This document shows positions 9,052 through 19,252 of a stretch of DNA of 64,000 bases, piece after piece. The notes under the pieces were generated by a model. That model had not been told where the DNA came from, made no database searches, and worked only from the letters and a program-made list of their open reading frames with translations. Within the stretch, counting starts at the first letter, position 1; each line of letters opens with the position of its first letter. The stretch is taken from the NCBI GenBank assembly GCA_030750865.1, contig JASMHE010000008.1:434001-498000 (forward strand), written 5' to 3'. This DNA comes from Alphaproteobacteria bacterium. Its GTDB lineage: Bacteria; Pseudomonadota; Alphaproteobacteria; Micavibrionales; Micavibrionaceae. The translations under genes were made by a program, and so were the position numbers.

Positions 9052-10242
9052 ATGGCCCTTGATAATCTGACACCGCCTTTCAACTGGGAAGACCCGCTTT
9101 ATCTGGATGACTTGCTAAGCGAAGAAGAACGCATGGTCCGCGACACGGTGCGTGATTATGCCCGCAACAAACTACTGCCACGTATCACCAAAGGCAACCG
9201 TGAGGAATATTTCGACCCCGCTATTATCACCGAAATGGGCGAACTGGGTATTCTCGGCCCTGTATTGGAAGGATATGGCTGTGCCGGTGCATCTTATGTG
9301 ACATATGGCTTGATCGCACGTGAACTCGAATATGTTGATTCTGCCTACCGCTCTGTGTTCTCAGTACAATCCTCATTGGTTATGTACCCGATTTACCTGT
9401 TCGGCTCAGATGAACAAAAGGAAAAATATCTGCCGAAACTGGCTTCAGGCGCTTTTGTCGGATGTTTCGGACTGACAGAACCTGACGGCGGATCAGACCC
9501 TTCCGCAATGCGCACGCGCCTTAGAAAAACCGACAATGGCTATACATTGTCCGGTGAAAAGCAGTGGATCACAAATTCCCCTATCGCAGATATATTTGTT
9601 GTCTGGGCAAAAGATGATGACGGCAAAATTCGCGGCATCCTTCTCGAAAAAGGTATGAAAGGATTAACCGCACCGAAAATCGAAGGCAAACTCTCGCTCC
9701 GCGCCTCTGTCACAGGCGGCATTGCCATGGACGATGTGGCGGTCACCGATGATATGATCCTGCCGCACGCAAACAGCCTGAAAGGCCCGTTTAGTTGCCT
9801 GAACAGCGCCCGATACGGCATTAGCTGGGGCGCAATGGGCGCCGCAGAAGCATGCTGGCATCAGGCCCGCAGCTATACAATGGAACGGAAAATTTTCGGC
9901 AAACCCCTTGCCGCACAACAATTGATCCAGAAAAAACTGGCCGACATGCAGACAGAGATCACACTCGGCTTGCAATCAGCTTTCCGCCTCGGACAACTCT
10001 GGGATCAGGGCAAAGCCCCTGCCGAAGCCATATCCCTGATGAAACGCAATAATTGTGGCAAAGCACTGGACATCGCACGCGAAGCACGCGATATGCTGGG
10101 CGGAAATGGTATTGTCGATGAATATCACGTCATGCGCCACGCCATGAACCTGGAAGCTGTTAACACCTATGAAGGCACACACGACATCCACGCCCTGATC
10201 CTCGGGCGCGCGCAAACAGACCTACAGGCCTTCAGTAGCTAA
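9052..10242 (+). CDS. gcdH: Glutaryl-CoA dehydrogenase
   Basis: A 396-residue acyl-CoA dehydrogenase that oxidises and decarboxylates glutaryl-CoA to crotonyl-CoA in lysine/tryptophan breakdown, using FAD. The frame is open back to 8977, but the ATG at 9052 follows AGGAAA and fits the family N-terminus. The substrate-site motif [12 protein letters not shown] and the catalytic base in [17 protein letters not shown] (Glu374) are specific to GcdH rather than fatty acyl-CoA dehydrogenases. It is transcribed alone, divergent from the rpiA-glyA unit. Confidence 0.93.
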   Translation: MALDNLTPPFNWEDPLYLDDLLSEEERMVRDTVRDYARNKLLPRITKGNREEYFDPAIITEMGELGILGPVLEGYGCAGASYVTYGLIARELEYVDSAYRSVFSVQSSLVMYPIYLFGSDEQKEKYLPKLASGAFVGCFGLTEPDGGSDPSAMRTRLRKTDNGYTLSGEKQWITNSPIADIFVVWAKDDDGKIRGILLEKGMKGLTAPKIEGKLSLRASVTGGIAMDDVAVTDDMILPHANSLKGPFSCLNSARYGISWGAMGAAEACWHQARSYTMERKIFGKPLAAQQLIQKKLADMQTEITLGLQSAFRLGQLWDQGKAPAEAISLMKRNNCGKALDIAREARDMLGGNGIVDEYHVMRHAMNLEAVNTYEGTHDIHALILGRAQTDLQAFSS

Positions 10243-10280
10243 TCGTAGATAAAAACGGGATCAAACAACGGCCCGAATGA

Positions 10281-10742
10281 TTAAAAGCCGGTATAATTTG
10301 TCTGAGATGTCCAGAAGCGTTCAATCAAACGCAGCGCTTCGTTCAATTCCTTGAGCTGTTCGTTATCAAGGTCCGCACCATCCAGCAATGTCTCATGACG
10401 CTGAAACATTTCTGTGATTGAATCGCGCAGCTCACGCCCTTTTTCAGACAGGCGCACACGGATCGAACGTTTATCATGCACGGAACGTTCCTGCACAAGA
10501 TAGTCGTTTTCGACCATTTTCTTAACATTATAAGACACGTTAGAGCCCAGATAATATCCACGGATCGTTAATTCCCCTACCGTCAGGTCATCATCACCAA
10601 TATTATACAAAATCATACTTTGGATGTTGTTGATGTCTTTGATGTTCTTGCGGTCGAGTTCAACTTTCAGCACATCAAGGAAATAACGGTGCAGACGCTC
10701 AATCAACTGGATCGTTTCGTAATAAGGTGTATTTCCAATCAC
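10281..10742 (-). CDS. ldtR: MarR-type winged-helix regulator, LdtR-like
   Basis: A 153-residue winged-helix protein. The segments NIQSMILYNIGDDDLTVGEL, RGYYLGSNVSYNVKKMVEN and DKRSIRVRLSEKGRELRD match the LdtR subgroup of MarR proteins seen in Rhizobiales and Liberibacter, reported to control L,D-transpeptidase genes and stress tolerance. The helix-turn-helix is about residues 55-85 and the wing about 90-105. It is divergent from hemB across 228 bases that hold a candidate operator. No L,D-transpeptidase gene is visible here, so targets are elsewhere or differ. Confidence 0.75.
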   Translation of the reverse strand: MIGNTPYYETIQLIERLHRYFLDVLKVELDRKNIKDINNIQSMILYNIGDDDLTVGELTIRGYYLGSNVSYNVKKMVENDYLVQERSVHDKRSIRVRLSEKGRELRDSITEMFQRHETLLDGADLDNEQLKELNEALRLIERFWTSQTNYTGF

Positions 10743-10796
10743 TCTAGGCTCCTGTGAGTCTTAATTCATCTCTTGGTTCATCTATTATTCGTTTTG

Positions 10797-10811
10797 TCTG
10801 TATATGACAGA
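10797..10811. promoter_or_regulatory. Candidate operator dyad between ldtR and hemB
   Basis: TCTGT-ATATG-ACAGA, a 5-bp perfect dyad with a 5-base spacer, sits 55 bases upstream of the LdtR-like start in the divergent interval. Winged-helix dimers commonly bind such sites and autoregulate. The role is inferred from position only. Confidence 0.35.
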
Positions 10812-10970
10812 ATCAAATCCAATCAAAACCATAACGGGTTATTGCTATAGAATCCAGAGTATAACGCAAAGCCCCTCTGTATTTTTTGCAAATAAATGGT
10901 TTGAAATCACTTGGTAATTCTCTATGTTGAAGCCATCGCTTAAGTTTATATGCAAGTCAGGTAGGCAAAG

Positions 10971-12038
10971 ATGGCACAAGAAAAACCCGTTTCCCAATTC
11001 AAGCAGTCCCCAAACAACAGCCACAGCAGCAGCAAGCTCAACAGTCCGGCCTCGCCGTCATTCCCGACAACGCGCATGCGCCGCAACCGCACAGACGGAT
11101 GGGTTCGTGATATGGTTGCCGAAAACCACCTTTCCACCAGTGATTTGATCTGGCCTGTTTTTGTAATCGAAGGCACAAACAAAACCGAGCAAATCAAAAC
11201 AATGCCCGGCGTAGAGCGCGTCACAATAGACATTCTGGTCAAGCGCGCCGCCGAGGCCCGCGATATGGGCATTCCGGCCATTGCAATCTTCCCTGCACTG
11301 GACGGATCATGCAAAACCGAATATGGCGAAGAATCCTATAACCCTGATAATCTTGTAAACCGTGCAATCCGCGCCATTAAACAAGACGTCCCCGATATTG
11401 GCGTGGTCGCCGATGTCGCACTGGACCCATACACATCACACGGTCATGACGGCCTGATCAAAGATGATAAAATTCTGAACGACGAAAGCATCGAAGTCCT
11501 GTGTAAACAGGCACTGATGCAGGCCCGCGCGGGGGTCGACGTTATTGCACCATCCGACATGATGGACGGACGCATCCTGCATATACGCAATATTCTCGAT
11601 CAGGAAGGCCATGAAGACGTCAAGATCATGTCCTATGCGGCAAAATACGCTTCTTCTTTTTACGGACCGTTCCGTGATGCCGTGAATTCAGGCAATTTTC
11701 TGAAGGGCGATAAAAAGACATACCAAATGAACCCCGCCAACACAGATGAAGCCTTGCGCGAAGTAAAGCTCGACATCAATGAAGGCGCCGATATGGTTAT
11801 GATCAAACCGGGCCTGCCGTATCTGGATGTTATTTACCGCGTCAAACAGGAATTCCGCATGCCGACTTTTGCATATAATGTCAGCGGCGAATATGCTATG
11901 ATACGCCAAGCTGCTGACGCAGGGTGTCTGGATTATAATAAAGCCATTATTGAAATGCTGACATCGTTCAAACGCGCCGGTGCAGACGGCATTCTAACCT
12001 ATACCAGCCTGGACGCCGCCAAAATAATTCTGGATTAA
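10971..12038 (+). CDS. hemB: Delta-aminolevulinic acid dehydratase (porphobilinogen synthase)
   Basis: A 355-residue enzyme condensing two 5-aminolevulinate molecules to porphobilinogen in haem synthesis. Both Schiff-base lysine regions are present (MSYAAKYASSFYGPFRDA and MVMIKPGLPYLD). The metal segment reads VALDPYTSHGHDG, with Asp where zinc enzymes have Cys, indicating the Mg2+-type, zinc-independent subgroup typical of alphaproteobacteria and Pseudomonas. The first about 35 residues are Ser/Gln/Pro-rich and not conserved. An AGGTAGG site precedes the ATG. It is divergent from ldtR. Confidence 0.95.
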   Translation: MAQEKPVSQFKQSPNNSHSSSKLNSPASPSFPTTRMRRNRTDGWVRDMVAENHLSTSDLIWPVFVIEGTNKTEQIKTMPGVERVTIDILVKRAAEARDMGIPAIAIFPALDGSCKTEYGEESYNPDNLVNRAIRAIKQDVPDIGVVADVALDPYTSHGHDGLIKDDKILNDESIEVLCKQALMQARAGVDVIAPSDMMDGRILHIRNILDQEGHEDVKIMSYAAKYASSFYGPFRDAVNSGNFLKGDKKTYQMNPANTDEALREVKLDINEGADMVMIKPGLPYLDVIYRVKQEFRMPTFAYNVSGEYAMIRQAADAGCLDYNKAIIEMLTSFKRAGADGILTYTSLDAAKIILD

Positions 12039-12124
12039 CTTTTTTTAGTAACGATTCGTAAACGCTTATTAACTAAGTTTATGTTATAGCTTAATATATA
12101 CCGTGAGCGTTCTGATCGTGGTGT

Positions 12125-13801
12125 GTGGGCAAAATAACAAATACGGACATCTTATTTATGTCGAATGACACAAATAATATACGGGAGCAAAGAGACCGCT
12201 TTCTTGCATTTTCCTTTGCGGCATCCGACCTCTTGCTAGAGGTGGACACCGATGGCTATATCGTCTTTGCGATCGGCGCAAGTAAAGCCCTTTCCGGCAT
12301 AGACAGCGAAACACTGATCGGCTCCCCGTGGCTTGATATCTTCAGCAAAAAAAGACGTATCAAACTGATTGCTATGAAAAAGCGCGCCCGCGACGGCAAG
12401 CGCTCTAACCCGCTGCACGTTCAGATGCACGAAGACATCGCAACAGAACAAGACGCTATCGTCAGTGCGATCAAAATGCCTGACAATGATCATTTCTACG
12501 TCACTGTATCTTTTGTCAGCGATGTCATGCAACGCCTTGCTGAAGCCAGTGAACAGATTGAAGAAGAAAAACTCAACAAAGATAACTTCGTCAAACACGC
12601 GAACGCCGCGATCGAAAAGGCCAAAGAGCAAGGCAAAGACCTTGACCTCACCCTCTTTGATCTCGGAGAACAAACAGAAAGCATCAAAGAGAAGCTCGGC
12701 GTCGAACAATGGGGACAATTTTCCGAGTCGATCACGGATATTCTGGAATCGTTCTCTGTTGACGGTAAAACAGCCTCACAAATTTCTGAAGGCCGGTACA
12801 GCTTGCTGCATGACGAATCCGTTACATCAGAATCCATTCAGGAACAAATCGCCGAATTATCCCGCGAAACAGAGCTTGGCGAAGAAGAACTCAATCTGAC
12901 AACCAAGACCGTTGATACGGACGCGGGCGCACTGAACGAAAAAGAAGCCTCCCGCGCGCTGTTCTACACACTGAATGAATTCGAGAAAAAGGGCGCGGAT
13001 TTAAGTGTCCAAACCCTACAATCCGGTTTCAAATCATTCCTGGCTGATAACGCACAAAAGATTCAGGAATTCAAATCCATCATCCAGAATTTGAATTTTA
13101 TGATGCATTTCCAGCCTATTGTGGACCTGCAAACCTATAACCTGAAACATTTTGAAATGCTGGCCCGTTTTGCCAATGGCGGCAATACGCAGGAATGGAT
13201 CTTGTTCGGCGAAGACATTGGTATGGCAGCCGAATTCGACTTTGCCGTCTGCGAAGTCGCTATCAACTATATACGCTATAACGCGTCCAATAATAACATG
13301 AGCTTTGCCATGAATATTTCCGGCCAGTCGATCCAGAACGAAGAATTCTTCAATAAGTTACTGGGCAAGCTCGAAGACAAAGACAATCTGCATAAACGTC
13401 TTATTTTTGAAATCACGGAATCCAACGCCATCAAGGAATTGGAGCAGGTGAATGAATATGTGACGGAACTGCAAAAACGCGGCTTTAAAGTGTGTCTGGA
13501 CGATTTCGGCGCAGGATCAGCCTCGTTCCAGTATTTGCACCAGCTGCACGTTGACTATCTGAAAATTGACGGACTTTACACACAGCGCATCCTCGAAAGC
13601 AAGCGTGACTATGTCATGATCAAGAACCTTGTACAAATGTGTAAAGATCTGGATGTCGGCATCGTTGCCGAACGCGTCGAAAACGAAGAAGAAGCCGCCG
13701 CCCTGCGTGAACTGGGTATTGATTACGGACAAGGTTATTTCTTCTCGAAACCGACGAAAAAACCGGAATATATTCCACCGAAAATCCCTGAAAAAGTTTA
13801 A
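12125..13801 (+). CDS. PAS / degenerate GGDEF / EAL-domain protein (c-di-GMP phosphodiesterase-like)
   Basis: A 558-residue cytoplasmic protein with no membrane helix. Residues about 22-135 look like a PAS domain. Residues about 165-315 have the spacing of a GGDEF domain (TLFDL; RYSLLHD) but lack the GGDEF signature, so cyclase activity is unlikely. Residues about 320-550 form an EAL domain with catalytic positions kept: FEMLAR (Glu344 in an EML variant), NISGQS, FEITES, CLDDFGAG, DYLKIDG and AERVE. It probably hydrolyses cyclic-di-GMP. The GTG at 12125 is used; the ATG at 12158 is equally plausible. It directly precedes motAB, suggesting motility control. Confidence 0.85.
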   Translation: MGKITNTDILFMSNDTNNIREQRDRFLAFSFAASDLLLEVDTDGYIVFAIGASKALSGIDSETLIGSPWLDIFSKKRRIKLIAMKKRARDGKRSNPLHVQMHEDIATEQDAIVSAIKMPDNDHFYVTVSFVSDVMQRLAEASEQIEEEKLNKDNFVKHANAAIEKAKEQGKDLDLTLFDLGEQTESIKEKLGVEQWGQFSESITDILESFSVDGKTASQISEGRYSLLHDESVTSESIQEQIAELSRETELGEEELNLTTKTVDTDAGALNEKEASRALFYTLNEFEKKGADLSVQTLQSGFKSFLADNAQKIQEFKSIIQNLNFMMHFQPIVDLQTYNLKHFEMLARFANGGNTQEWILFGEDIGMAAEFDFAVCEVAINYIRYNASNNNMSFAMNISGQSIQNEEFFNKLLGKLEDKDNLHKRLIFEITESNAIKELEQVNEYVTELQKRGFKVCLDDFGAGSASFQYLHQLHVDYLKIDGLYTQRILESKRDYVMIKNLVQMCKDLDVGIVAERVENEEEAAALRELGIDYGQGYFFSKPTKKPEYIPPKIPEKV

Positions 13802-13809
13802 CAGAACCA

Positions 13810-13854
13810 CTCTTTTTTCCCGGCACGGCCTTGCTTAATAGGGTGAAAAAAGAG
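13810..13854. repeat. Long inverted repeat between the EAL gene and motA
   Basis: CTCTTTTTTC (13810-13819) pairs with GAAAAAAGAG (13845-13854), extended inward by CC/GG across a one-base bulge, with a loop near 20 bases. It begins 9 bases after the EAL gene stop and lies about 70 bases before motA. It may be a weak terminator or processing site that separates the two units. Confidence 0.55.
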
Positions 13855-13925
13855 ATAATCGACAAATGGTTCATAAATAAGAATTTTTTATGGATTAGGT
13901 TTTTCTTATAAAGGATGAATTCAGG

Positions 13926-14792
13926 ATGAAGTTTATCGGATTTGCGGTCGTTTTGGTTTGTGTGTTTGGCGGTTACGTGCTCGCCGGCGGCAAAATGTCT
14001 ATTATTCTCAAAGCCGCCCCTCTGGAAATCATGATCATTATGGGCGCGGCTGTCGGCGCTTTTATCATTGCCAACACAGGCCATGTCATCAAAGACACGT
14101 TAAAAAACCTGAATTGCCTGATCAAACCCGAAGCGCATGATAAGAATTCCTATCAGGAATTGCTGTCCGTTCTGTTCCAGGTCTTTAAACTCGCAAGAAC
14201 AAAGGGCTGGCTTGCACTTGAGGCGCATATCGAAAACCCCGAAGATAGTTCCCTCTTCGGCGAATTTCCGAAATTTCAGGAAAACCACCGCGCCATCACG
14301 TTTCTGTGCGATTATTTACGGATCATCTCGCTCGGCAATGAAAACCCGCACGAGCTTGAAGCTTTGATGGACGAAGAAATCGACACAATCGAACAAGAAA
14401 AAATGCACCCGAACCACGCGGTACAGACAATGGCCGATGGTATTCCGGCACTTGGTATCGTGGCGGCTGTCCTCGGTGTGATCAAAACAATGGCTGCCAT
14501 CACAGAGCCACCGGAAGTCTTGGGTAAAATGATCGGCAGTGCGCTCGTCGGGACATTCCTCGGTGTGTTCCTGTCTTATGGCTTTGTCGGCCCGATTGCA
14601 GGTGCACTCGGCACAAAAGGCGAATCCGAGGTCATGTATTTCCGTGCCATTAAAATTGCACTCGTCGCTTTTCTGAACGGCGCAGCGCCGCAAGTGGCTG
14701 TCGATTTTGCCCGCAAATTCCTGCCGCATCACTTGCAGCCATCATTTATCGAACTTGAAGAAATCCTGAACGAGCTTCCTAGCCCAAGCTAA
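13926..14792 (+). CDS. motA: Flagellar motor stator protein MotA
   Basis: A 288-residue inner membrane protein, the proton-channel subunit of the flagellar stator. Four hydrophobic segments are visible (about 3-22, 33-52, 168-190, 203-225). The motif MADGIPALGIVAAVLGV, with the conserved channel-face prolines of MotA, lies near residue 175, and the cytoplasmic loop between helices 2 and 3 is long and charged as expected. GGATG-type ribosome site just upstream. MotB follows after 37 bases, forming a two-gene unit. Confidence 0.95.
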   Translation: MKFIGFAVVLVCVFGGYVLAGGKMSIILKAAPLEIMIIMGAAVGAFIIANTGHVIKDTLKNLNCLIKPEAHDKNSYQELLSVLFQVFKLARTKGWLALEAHIENPEDSSLFGEFPKFQENHRAITFLCDYLRIISLGNENPHELEALMDEEIDTIEQEKMHPNHAVQTMADGIPALGIVAAVLGVIKTMAAITEPPEVLGKMIGSALVGTFLGVFLSYGFVGPIAGALGTKGESEVMYFRAIKIALVAFLNGAAPQVAVDFARKFLPHHLQPSFIELEEILNELPSPS

Positions 14793-14829
14793 CCTGCACA
14801 CAATCAGGATCACAGGATAGAAAAAGAAT

Positions 14830-15990
14830 ATGAGCGAAGAAGACCGGCCCATTATCATCAAAAAAGTCATCAAGAAAGGTGGCGGCCACCACGGCGGCGC
14901 GTGGAAAGTGGCCTATGCCGATTTTGTGACGGCAATGATGGCCTTCTTTCTTCTGTTATGGCTTTTGAATGTTGTAACAAGTGAAGCAAAAGACTTGATC
15001 TCGAGTTATTTTGACCCCTCTCACCCGATGGTGTCCCGTCGTGAAAGTGGTTCCGGCGGCGTTCTGGGTGGACTGACCGTTAACTCCGAAGGTTCGATGA
15101 CCGATGATATGCAGCCCATGAATTCCCAAATCAAAACAGGTTTAAAAGGCAAAGGCGAAACAGAGCAGCCAAAAGTGAACCAGCAATTCACCTATGACAA
15201 AGACGCCCAGCAACAGAAGAAACTGGAAGACACACTACGCCAACGCGAAGATGCGCGCTTTGAAAAGGCGAAAGAAGAGCTTGAAAAAGCAATTAGAGAA
15301 AATGAAGGTCTTCAGGATTTGGCAGAAAACCTGCAAATCGACATCACGCCAGAAGGACTGCGCATCCAGATTATCGATCAGGATGGCGATCCGATGTTCC
15401 CGACCGGCAGCGCGGAAATGTATCCAAAGACCCGCGAACTCACAGTAAAAGTCGCCGAAGTCATTGCAGATATGCCCAATGATATCTCTATCCGTGGTCA
15501 TACGGATGCCGTTCCCTATGGCGCTGATGCGACCTATACAAACTGGGAGCTATCCTCTGACCGTGCGAACACAAGCCGTAAGGTTCTGGCCGGTACGGAA
15601 CAAATCGAACCTGATCGCTTCGTCGAAGTCATCGGCAAAGAAGATAACGAACCGTTTATCGAAGAAGACCCGTATGACGCACGAAACAGACGGATTAGCA
15701 TCATTCTACAGCGTGAGGCACTGGAAGATGCCATTGCGCGCGGCGCCTTCGAAGATGCAGAGCTTGTTGAACCTGAAGACCCTGAAAATGCGGTCGAGGC
15801 ACAAGACGATGCAACACCTCAAGATGTCAGCACGGAAAATAATGCAGACCTGCAAATGCTTGATTTGAACGGCTCTGCCTCAGATGAGCAAACAACAGAG
15901 CCCGTGCACCCTGATGAAGTCCCGCGCTATATCAGACGCAAACGTGACAAAGGCTTTGAAAAGAGCGACGGCGAATTCTTCTTCCCTTAA
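14830..15990 (+). CDS. motB: Flagellar motor stator protein MotB
   Basis: A 386-residue partner of MotA. A basic N-terminus with GGGHHGGAWKVAYADF leads into one membrane helix (about 30-50) carrying the proton-binding Asp31. A coiled-coil linker (about 120-165) is followed by an OmpA-type peptidoglycan-binding domain (about 170-300; ISIRGHTDAVP and NRRISIILQRE). The last about 85 residues form an acidic, probably disordered tail that is longer than usual. It ends just before a terminator shared with parC. Confidence 0.95.
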   Translation: MSEEDRPIIIKKVIKKGGGHHGGAWKVAYADFVTAMMAFFLLLWLLNVVTSEAKDLISSYFDPSHPMVSRRESGSGGVLGGLTVNSEGSMTDDMQPMNSQIKTGLKGKGETEQPKVNQQFTYDKDAQQQKKLEDTLRQREDARFEKAKEELEKAIRENEGLQDLAENLQIDITPEGLRIQIIDQDGDPMFPTGSAEMYPKTRELTVKVAEVIADMPNDISIRGHTDAVPYGADATYTNWELSSDRANTSRKVLAGTEQIEPDRFVEVIGKEDNEPFIEEDPYDARNRRISIILQREALEDAIARGAFEDAELVEPEDPENAVEAQDDATPQDVSTENNADLQMLDLNGSASDEQTTEPVHPDEVPRYIRRKRDKGFEKSDGEFFFP

Positions 15991-16125
15991 AATCATGCTA
16001 GGGACCACGCCCTGAAACCACGTCCTCCTCGCAGGAAAAAACGTGAGCATCCGCAATGCCACACGCCCGCATCATAAATGCAGTAGCTGGATTTTCCTTG
16101 CCACGTCAACGCGAAATCCACACGT

Positions 16126-16152
16126 AAAAAAGGCCGCTCATCGCGGCCCTTT
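16126..16152. terminator. Bidirectional intrinsic terminator between motB and parC
   Basis: A 6-bp GC stem (GGCCGC / GCGGCC) with a 5-base loop, extended by A/T pairs on both sides, lies directly at the parC stop. A runs on the left and T residues on the right let it serve both convergent genes. Confidence 0.85.
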
Positions 16153-16154
16153 CG

Positions 16155-18392
16155 TTAATCAAATTTGTTATTTTTCGGGAAGCCGTTTGGCGGCATACGC
16201 CCCGCTTGGGCCCGTTTACCCAGCCACGGCATAATATCGTCAACCGTTGTTGCTCCGGCGCCATATTTGAAGGACAGCCCCTCTTCCAGATTAAACAGCT
16301 TCACATCAGAGACGCCGCCATCTTTGTAACGCTGCAAGATCACGCCTTTCCCTTTGCCCATCACAGGCATTTCATCCATCGGGAAGATCAATAACTTACG
16401 GTTTTGACCAATAACGGCAACATGGTCTGCGTCGTCCGGTACCTCGGTACAAATTTTGGCCTCTACATCACCACTGACGTTCAGAACCTGTTTCCCGTTC
16501 CGGGTTTGTGCCTGCACGTCTTTTTGTTCAACAATAAAGCCGCGCCCATCATCGGAGGCAAGCAAGAGCTTCTTCTCCGGCTCATAAAGGAACATTTGCG
16601 TAATATCCGCATCATTGGGCAAATCCATAATCAAACGGATCGGTTCACCAAATCCGCGACCGGACGGCAATTTATCACAGCCCAGCGTATAAAAACGTCC
16701 GTTCGTGCCGAACACCAATATCTTGTCTGTTGTTTGCACCTCAACCATGAAGCGGCCACGGTCGCCGTCTTTGTATTTCACATCTTTCGGATCATGGCCG
16801 TGCCCTTTAAAGGCCCGTATCCAGCCTTTGGCCGAACAAATCACCGTAATTGGTTCTTTTTCGATCATCGCTTCTTCCAGATCATCAAGATCCACCACAG
16901 CAGGCGCTTCCTTAATCATCGTGCGGCGCGCACCAAGCGGCGTATCAGGGGCAAAGATTTTCTTGATCTCGCCAATCTGTTTGCGGATTGCCTTCCACTG
17001 CTTGGATTCTGATTTAATCAATGCCTCAAGCTGATCGCGTTCTTTGCACAGATCATCATGTTCTGTCTTGATTTCCATTTCCTCAAGCTTGCGCAAGTTC
17101 CGTAAGCGCATGTTCAACACGGCATCTGCTTGCACTTCGGTCAATTTGAAGCTTTGCATCAGGGACTCTTTAGGCTCGTCTTCTTCACGGATAATCCGGA
17201 TGACTTCATCAATATTCAGATAAACAATCAGATAACCGGCCAGAATCTCGATACGGTGCTTCACCTTCTCCAAGCGATGCGAGGAACGGCGAACCAAGAC
17301 ATCCTGACGGTGCTCCAGCCACGCTTGCAGGACTTCTTTCAGGTTCATCACCTTCGGCACGACGCCCTTATCAAGGACGTTCATATTCATGTTGAACCGC
17401 ACCTCCAGATCAGTCTGGCGGTATAACGCTTCCATCAACAGCTCCGGTTCGACATTCCGGCTTTTCGGTACAATCACAAGACGAATGTCATCCGTACTTT
17501 CATCCCGAACATCATCGAGCATCGGCAGCTTCTTGTTATAAATCAGATCTGCGATCTTCTCGATCAAGCGCGATTTCTGCACCTGATACGGCATTTCCGT
17601 GACCACGATCTGATATTGCCCTTGCTTTAACTCTTCTTTTTCCCAGCGGGCCCGGTTGCGGAAAGCACCGCGTCCTGTCTTATAGGCCTCGATCATGCTT
17701 TCCTTGCCTTCGACAAGAATACCGCCCGTCGGGAAGTCAGGGCCGCTAATGACCTCCATCATATCTTCGATGGACGGATCGCCTTCCAGCATCATTTCCA
17801 TCGCCAGACACAGTTCATGCACGTTATGCGGCGGAATATTTGTCGCCATACCGACCGCAATCCCCGACGCACCATTGGCCAGCAAATTCGGGAAATTCGC
17901 AGGCATGACAACAGGCTCACTGCCTTCGCCGTCATATGTTTTGCGGAAATCGACTGCGTCTTCTTCCAGCCCTTCCATCAATAATTCGGCGACAACAGTC
18001 AGACGCGATTCCGTATAACGCATCGCGGCGGCATTATCGCCATCAATATTACCAAAGTTCCCTTGCCCATCGACAAGCGGGTAACGCACGGCAAAGTCCT
18101 GTGCCAGACGAACCATTGCATCATAAACGGATTGGTCACCATGCGGGTGAAACTTACCAATCACATCACCGACAACACGCGCCGATTTTTTCGGCCCTGT
18201 CGTCGGACGCAGGCGCAACTGCTGCATGGCATACATAATGCGGCGGTGAACGGGCTTCAGACCGTCCCGCACATCGGGCAACGAGCGCGACATGATCGTC
18301 GATAGCGCGTATGATAAATAGCGCTCCGACAAAATCTGCCCCATCGGCTGTTCGATAATATTCTGTTCCTGTTCTGCGTTTGACTCTGACAT
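16155..18392 (-). CDS. parC: DNA topoisomerase IV subunit A
   Basis: A 745-residue breakage-reunion subunit that decatenates daughter chromosomes with ParE. The N-terminus has [20 protein letters not shown] and [14 protein letters not shown]; the active-site tyrosine is Tyr126 in [11 protein letters not shown]. The C-terminal domain has ParC-like beta-pinwheel repeats and no clear GyrA box, and the length fits ParC (about 750) rather than GyrA (about 900). The start ATG follows AAGAGAAA. It lies 57 bases downstream of recO on the same strand, the usual alphaproteobacterial recO-parC order. Confidence 0.93.
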   Translation of the reverse strand: MSESNAEQEQNIIEQPMGQILSERYLSYALSTIMSRSLPDVRDGLKPVHRRIMYAMQQLRLRPTTGPKKSARVVGDVIGKFHPHGDQSVYDAMVRLAQDFAVRYPLVDGQGNFGNIDGDNAAAMRYTESRLTVVAELLMEGLEEDAVDFRKTYDGEGSEPVVMPANFPNLLANGASGIAVGMATNIPPHNVHELCLAMEMMLEGDPSIEDMMEVISGPDFPTGGILVEGKESMIEAYKTGRGAFRNRARWEKEELKQGQYQIVVTEMPYQVQKSRLIEKIADLIYNKKLPMLDDVRDESTDDIRLVIVPKSRNVEPELLMEALYRQTDLEVRFNMNMNVLDKGVVPKVMNLKEVLQAWLEHRQDVLVRRSSHRLEKVKHRIEILAGYLIVYLNIDEVIRIIREEDEPKESLMQSFKLTEVQADAVLNMRLRNLRKLEEMEIKTEHDDLCKERDQLEALIKSESKQWKAIRKQIGEIKKIFAPDTPLGARRTMIKEAPAVVDLDDLEEAMIEKEPITVICSAKGWIRAFKGHGHDPKDVKYKDGDRGRFMVEVQTTDKILVFGTNGRFYTLGCDKLPSGRGFGEPIRLIMDLPNDADITQMFLYEPEKKLLLASDDGRGFIVEQKDVQAQTRNGKQVLNVSGDVEAKICTEVPDDADHVAVIGQNRKLLIFPMDEMPVMGKGKGVILQRYKDGGVSDVKLFNLEEGLSFKYGAGATTVDDIMPWLGKRAQAGRMPPNGFPKNNKFD

Positions 18393-18449
18393 ATATTTCT
18401 CTTCTTATGCTGATATCCTCTGCCCTGCATTCTCTTCCGAGATCATGCG

Positions 18450-19205
18450 TCACGAAGCAACAGCGTGTTTTGAATCCTCTACTGTTTTGGCAAATCGCTC
18501 TTGAAAACGCAAGCGATCTTCGGGAATCCCGCGAGTATGATGTGCAAAAACCCAATGTTCGAAAAAATAGCCCGTTAATTTCAATCCTTTTAAAATGTCG
18601 GCTGCATCACCGCCGCCATCCTTATGCGTGTTCAGAAAATCCGGCAAGGGCAATAATCTGTCTTTATACGGCTCCCCTTCTGCGGCACTGACAGCCTTAC
18701 CTGTTTTCGGGCTGACATAGGCAAGATCGGTATCATCACCGCCACCGGCACAGCGCGACAAATCCAGACTGAAACCAAGCTCACGTAGCAGGGCCACCTC
18801 CCACATCACATAGACAATGGCCCATCCTTCGCTCTCTAACGCTTCAAGCATCGCGAGCATACCGTGAAACAAGCCTGCGTGCCCTTCACGCTCCGGCAAG
18901 GCTTCATCACAAATACGGCACGCCGCAACAAGCGCAGACAGACGCAACGGATCATCCAATACATTGGCCGCCAGATTAGATATGGGCTCGACATTATAAG
19001 AGCCGAGATTGTCCGACACACGGGCATTCCAATCAACGCTCAGCAAATTGCCCCGCTCCAAAATACCGCGCATCTTCGATGATCGCGCGCCCCTGACATA
19101 TCCGGCGTGCCGTCCGTTATGTTCTGTCAACACACTCAACACAGCGCCATTTTCGCCATGTGAACGCGCACCTAAAACGATAGCTTGATCTCTCCAATGT
19201 TCCAT
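18450..19205 (-). CDS. recO: DNA repair protein RecO
   Basis: A 251-residue protein with an N-terminal OB fold (EHWRDQAIVLGARSHGENGAV, then GYVRGARSSKMRG) and a helical C-terminal domain. RecO loads RecA onto SSB-coated DNA in the RecFOR pathway. Upstream in-frame TTG at 19223 exists, but the ATG at 19205 begins the OB fold as in relatives. The zinc-finger cysteines of some RecO proteins are not obvious; one Cys lies in LSRCAGGGDD. It is divergent from the histidine phosphatase gene and upstream of parC. Confidence 0.9.
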   Translation of the reverse strand: MEHWRDQAIVLGARSHGENGAVLSVLTEHNGRHAGYVRGARSSKMRGILERGNLLSVDWNARVSDNLGSYNVEPISNLAANVLDDPLRLSALVAACRICDEALPEREGHAGLFHGMLAMLEALESEGWAIVYVMWEVALLRELGFSLDLSRCAGGGDDTDLAYVSPKTGKAVSAAEGEPYKDRLLPLPDFLNTHKDGGGDAADILKGLKLTGYFFEHWVFAHHTRGIPEDRLRFQERFAKTVEDSKHAVAS

Positions 19206-19252
19206 GCCATCTATTATGGGCAAGCTGACCCCGAATTCAAAGAGGCAATATT

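Noticed and set aside
16404-17012. A 202-codon plus-strand frame antisense to parC.
   Set aside because: It falls inside the ParC C-terminal domain and shows no family resemblance.
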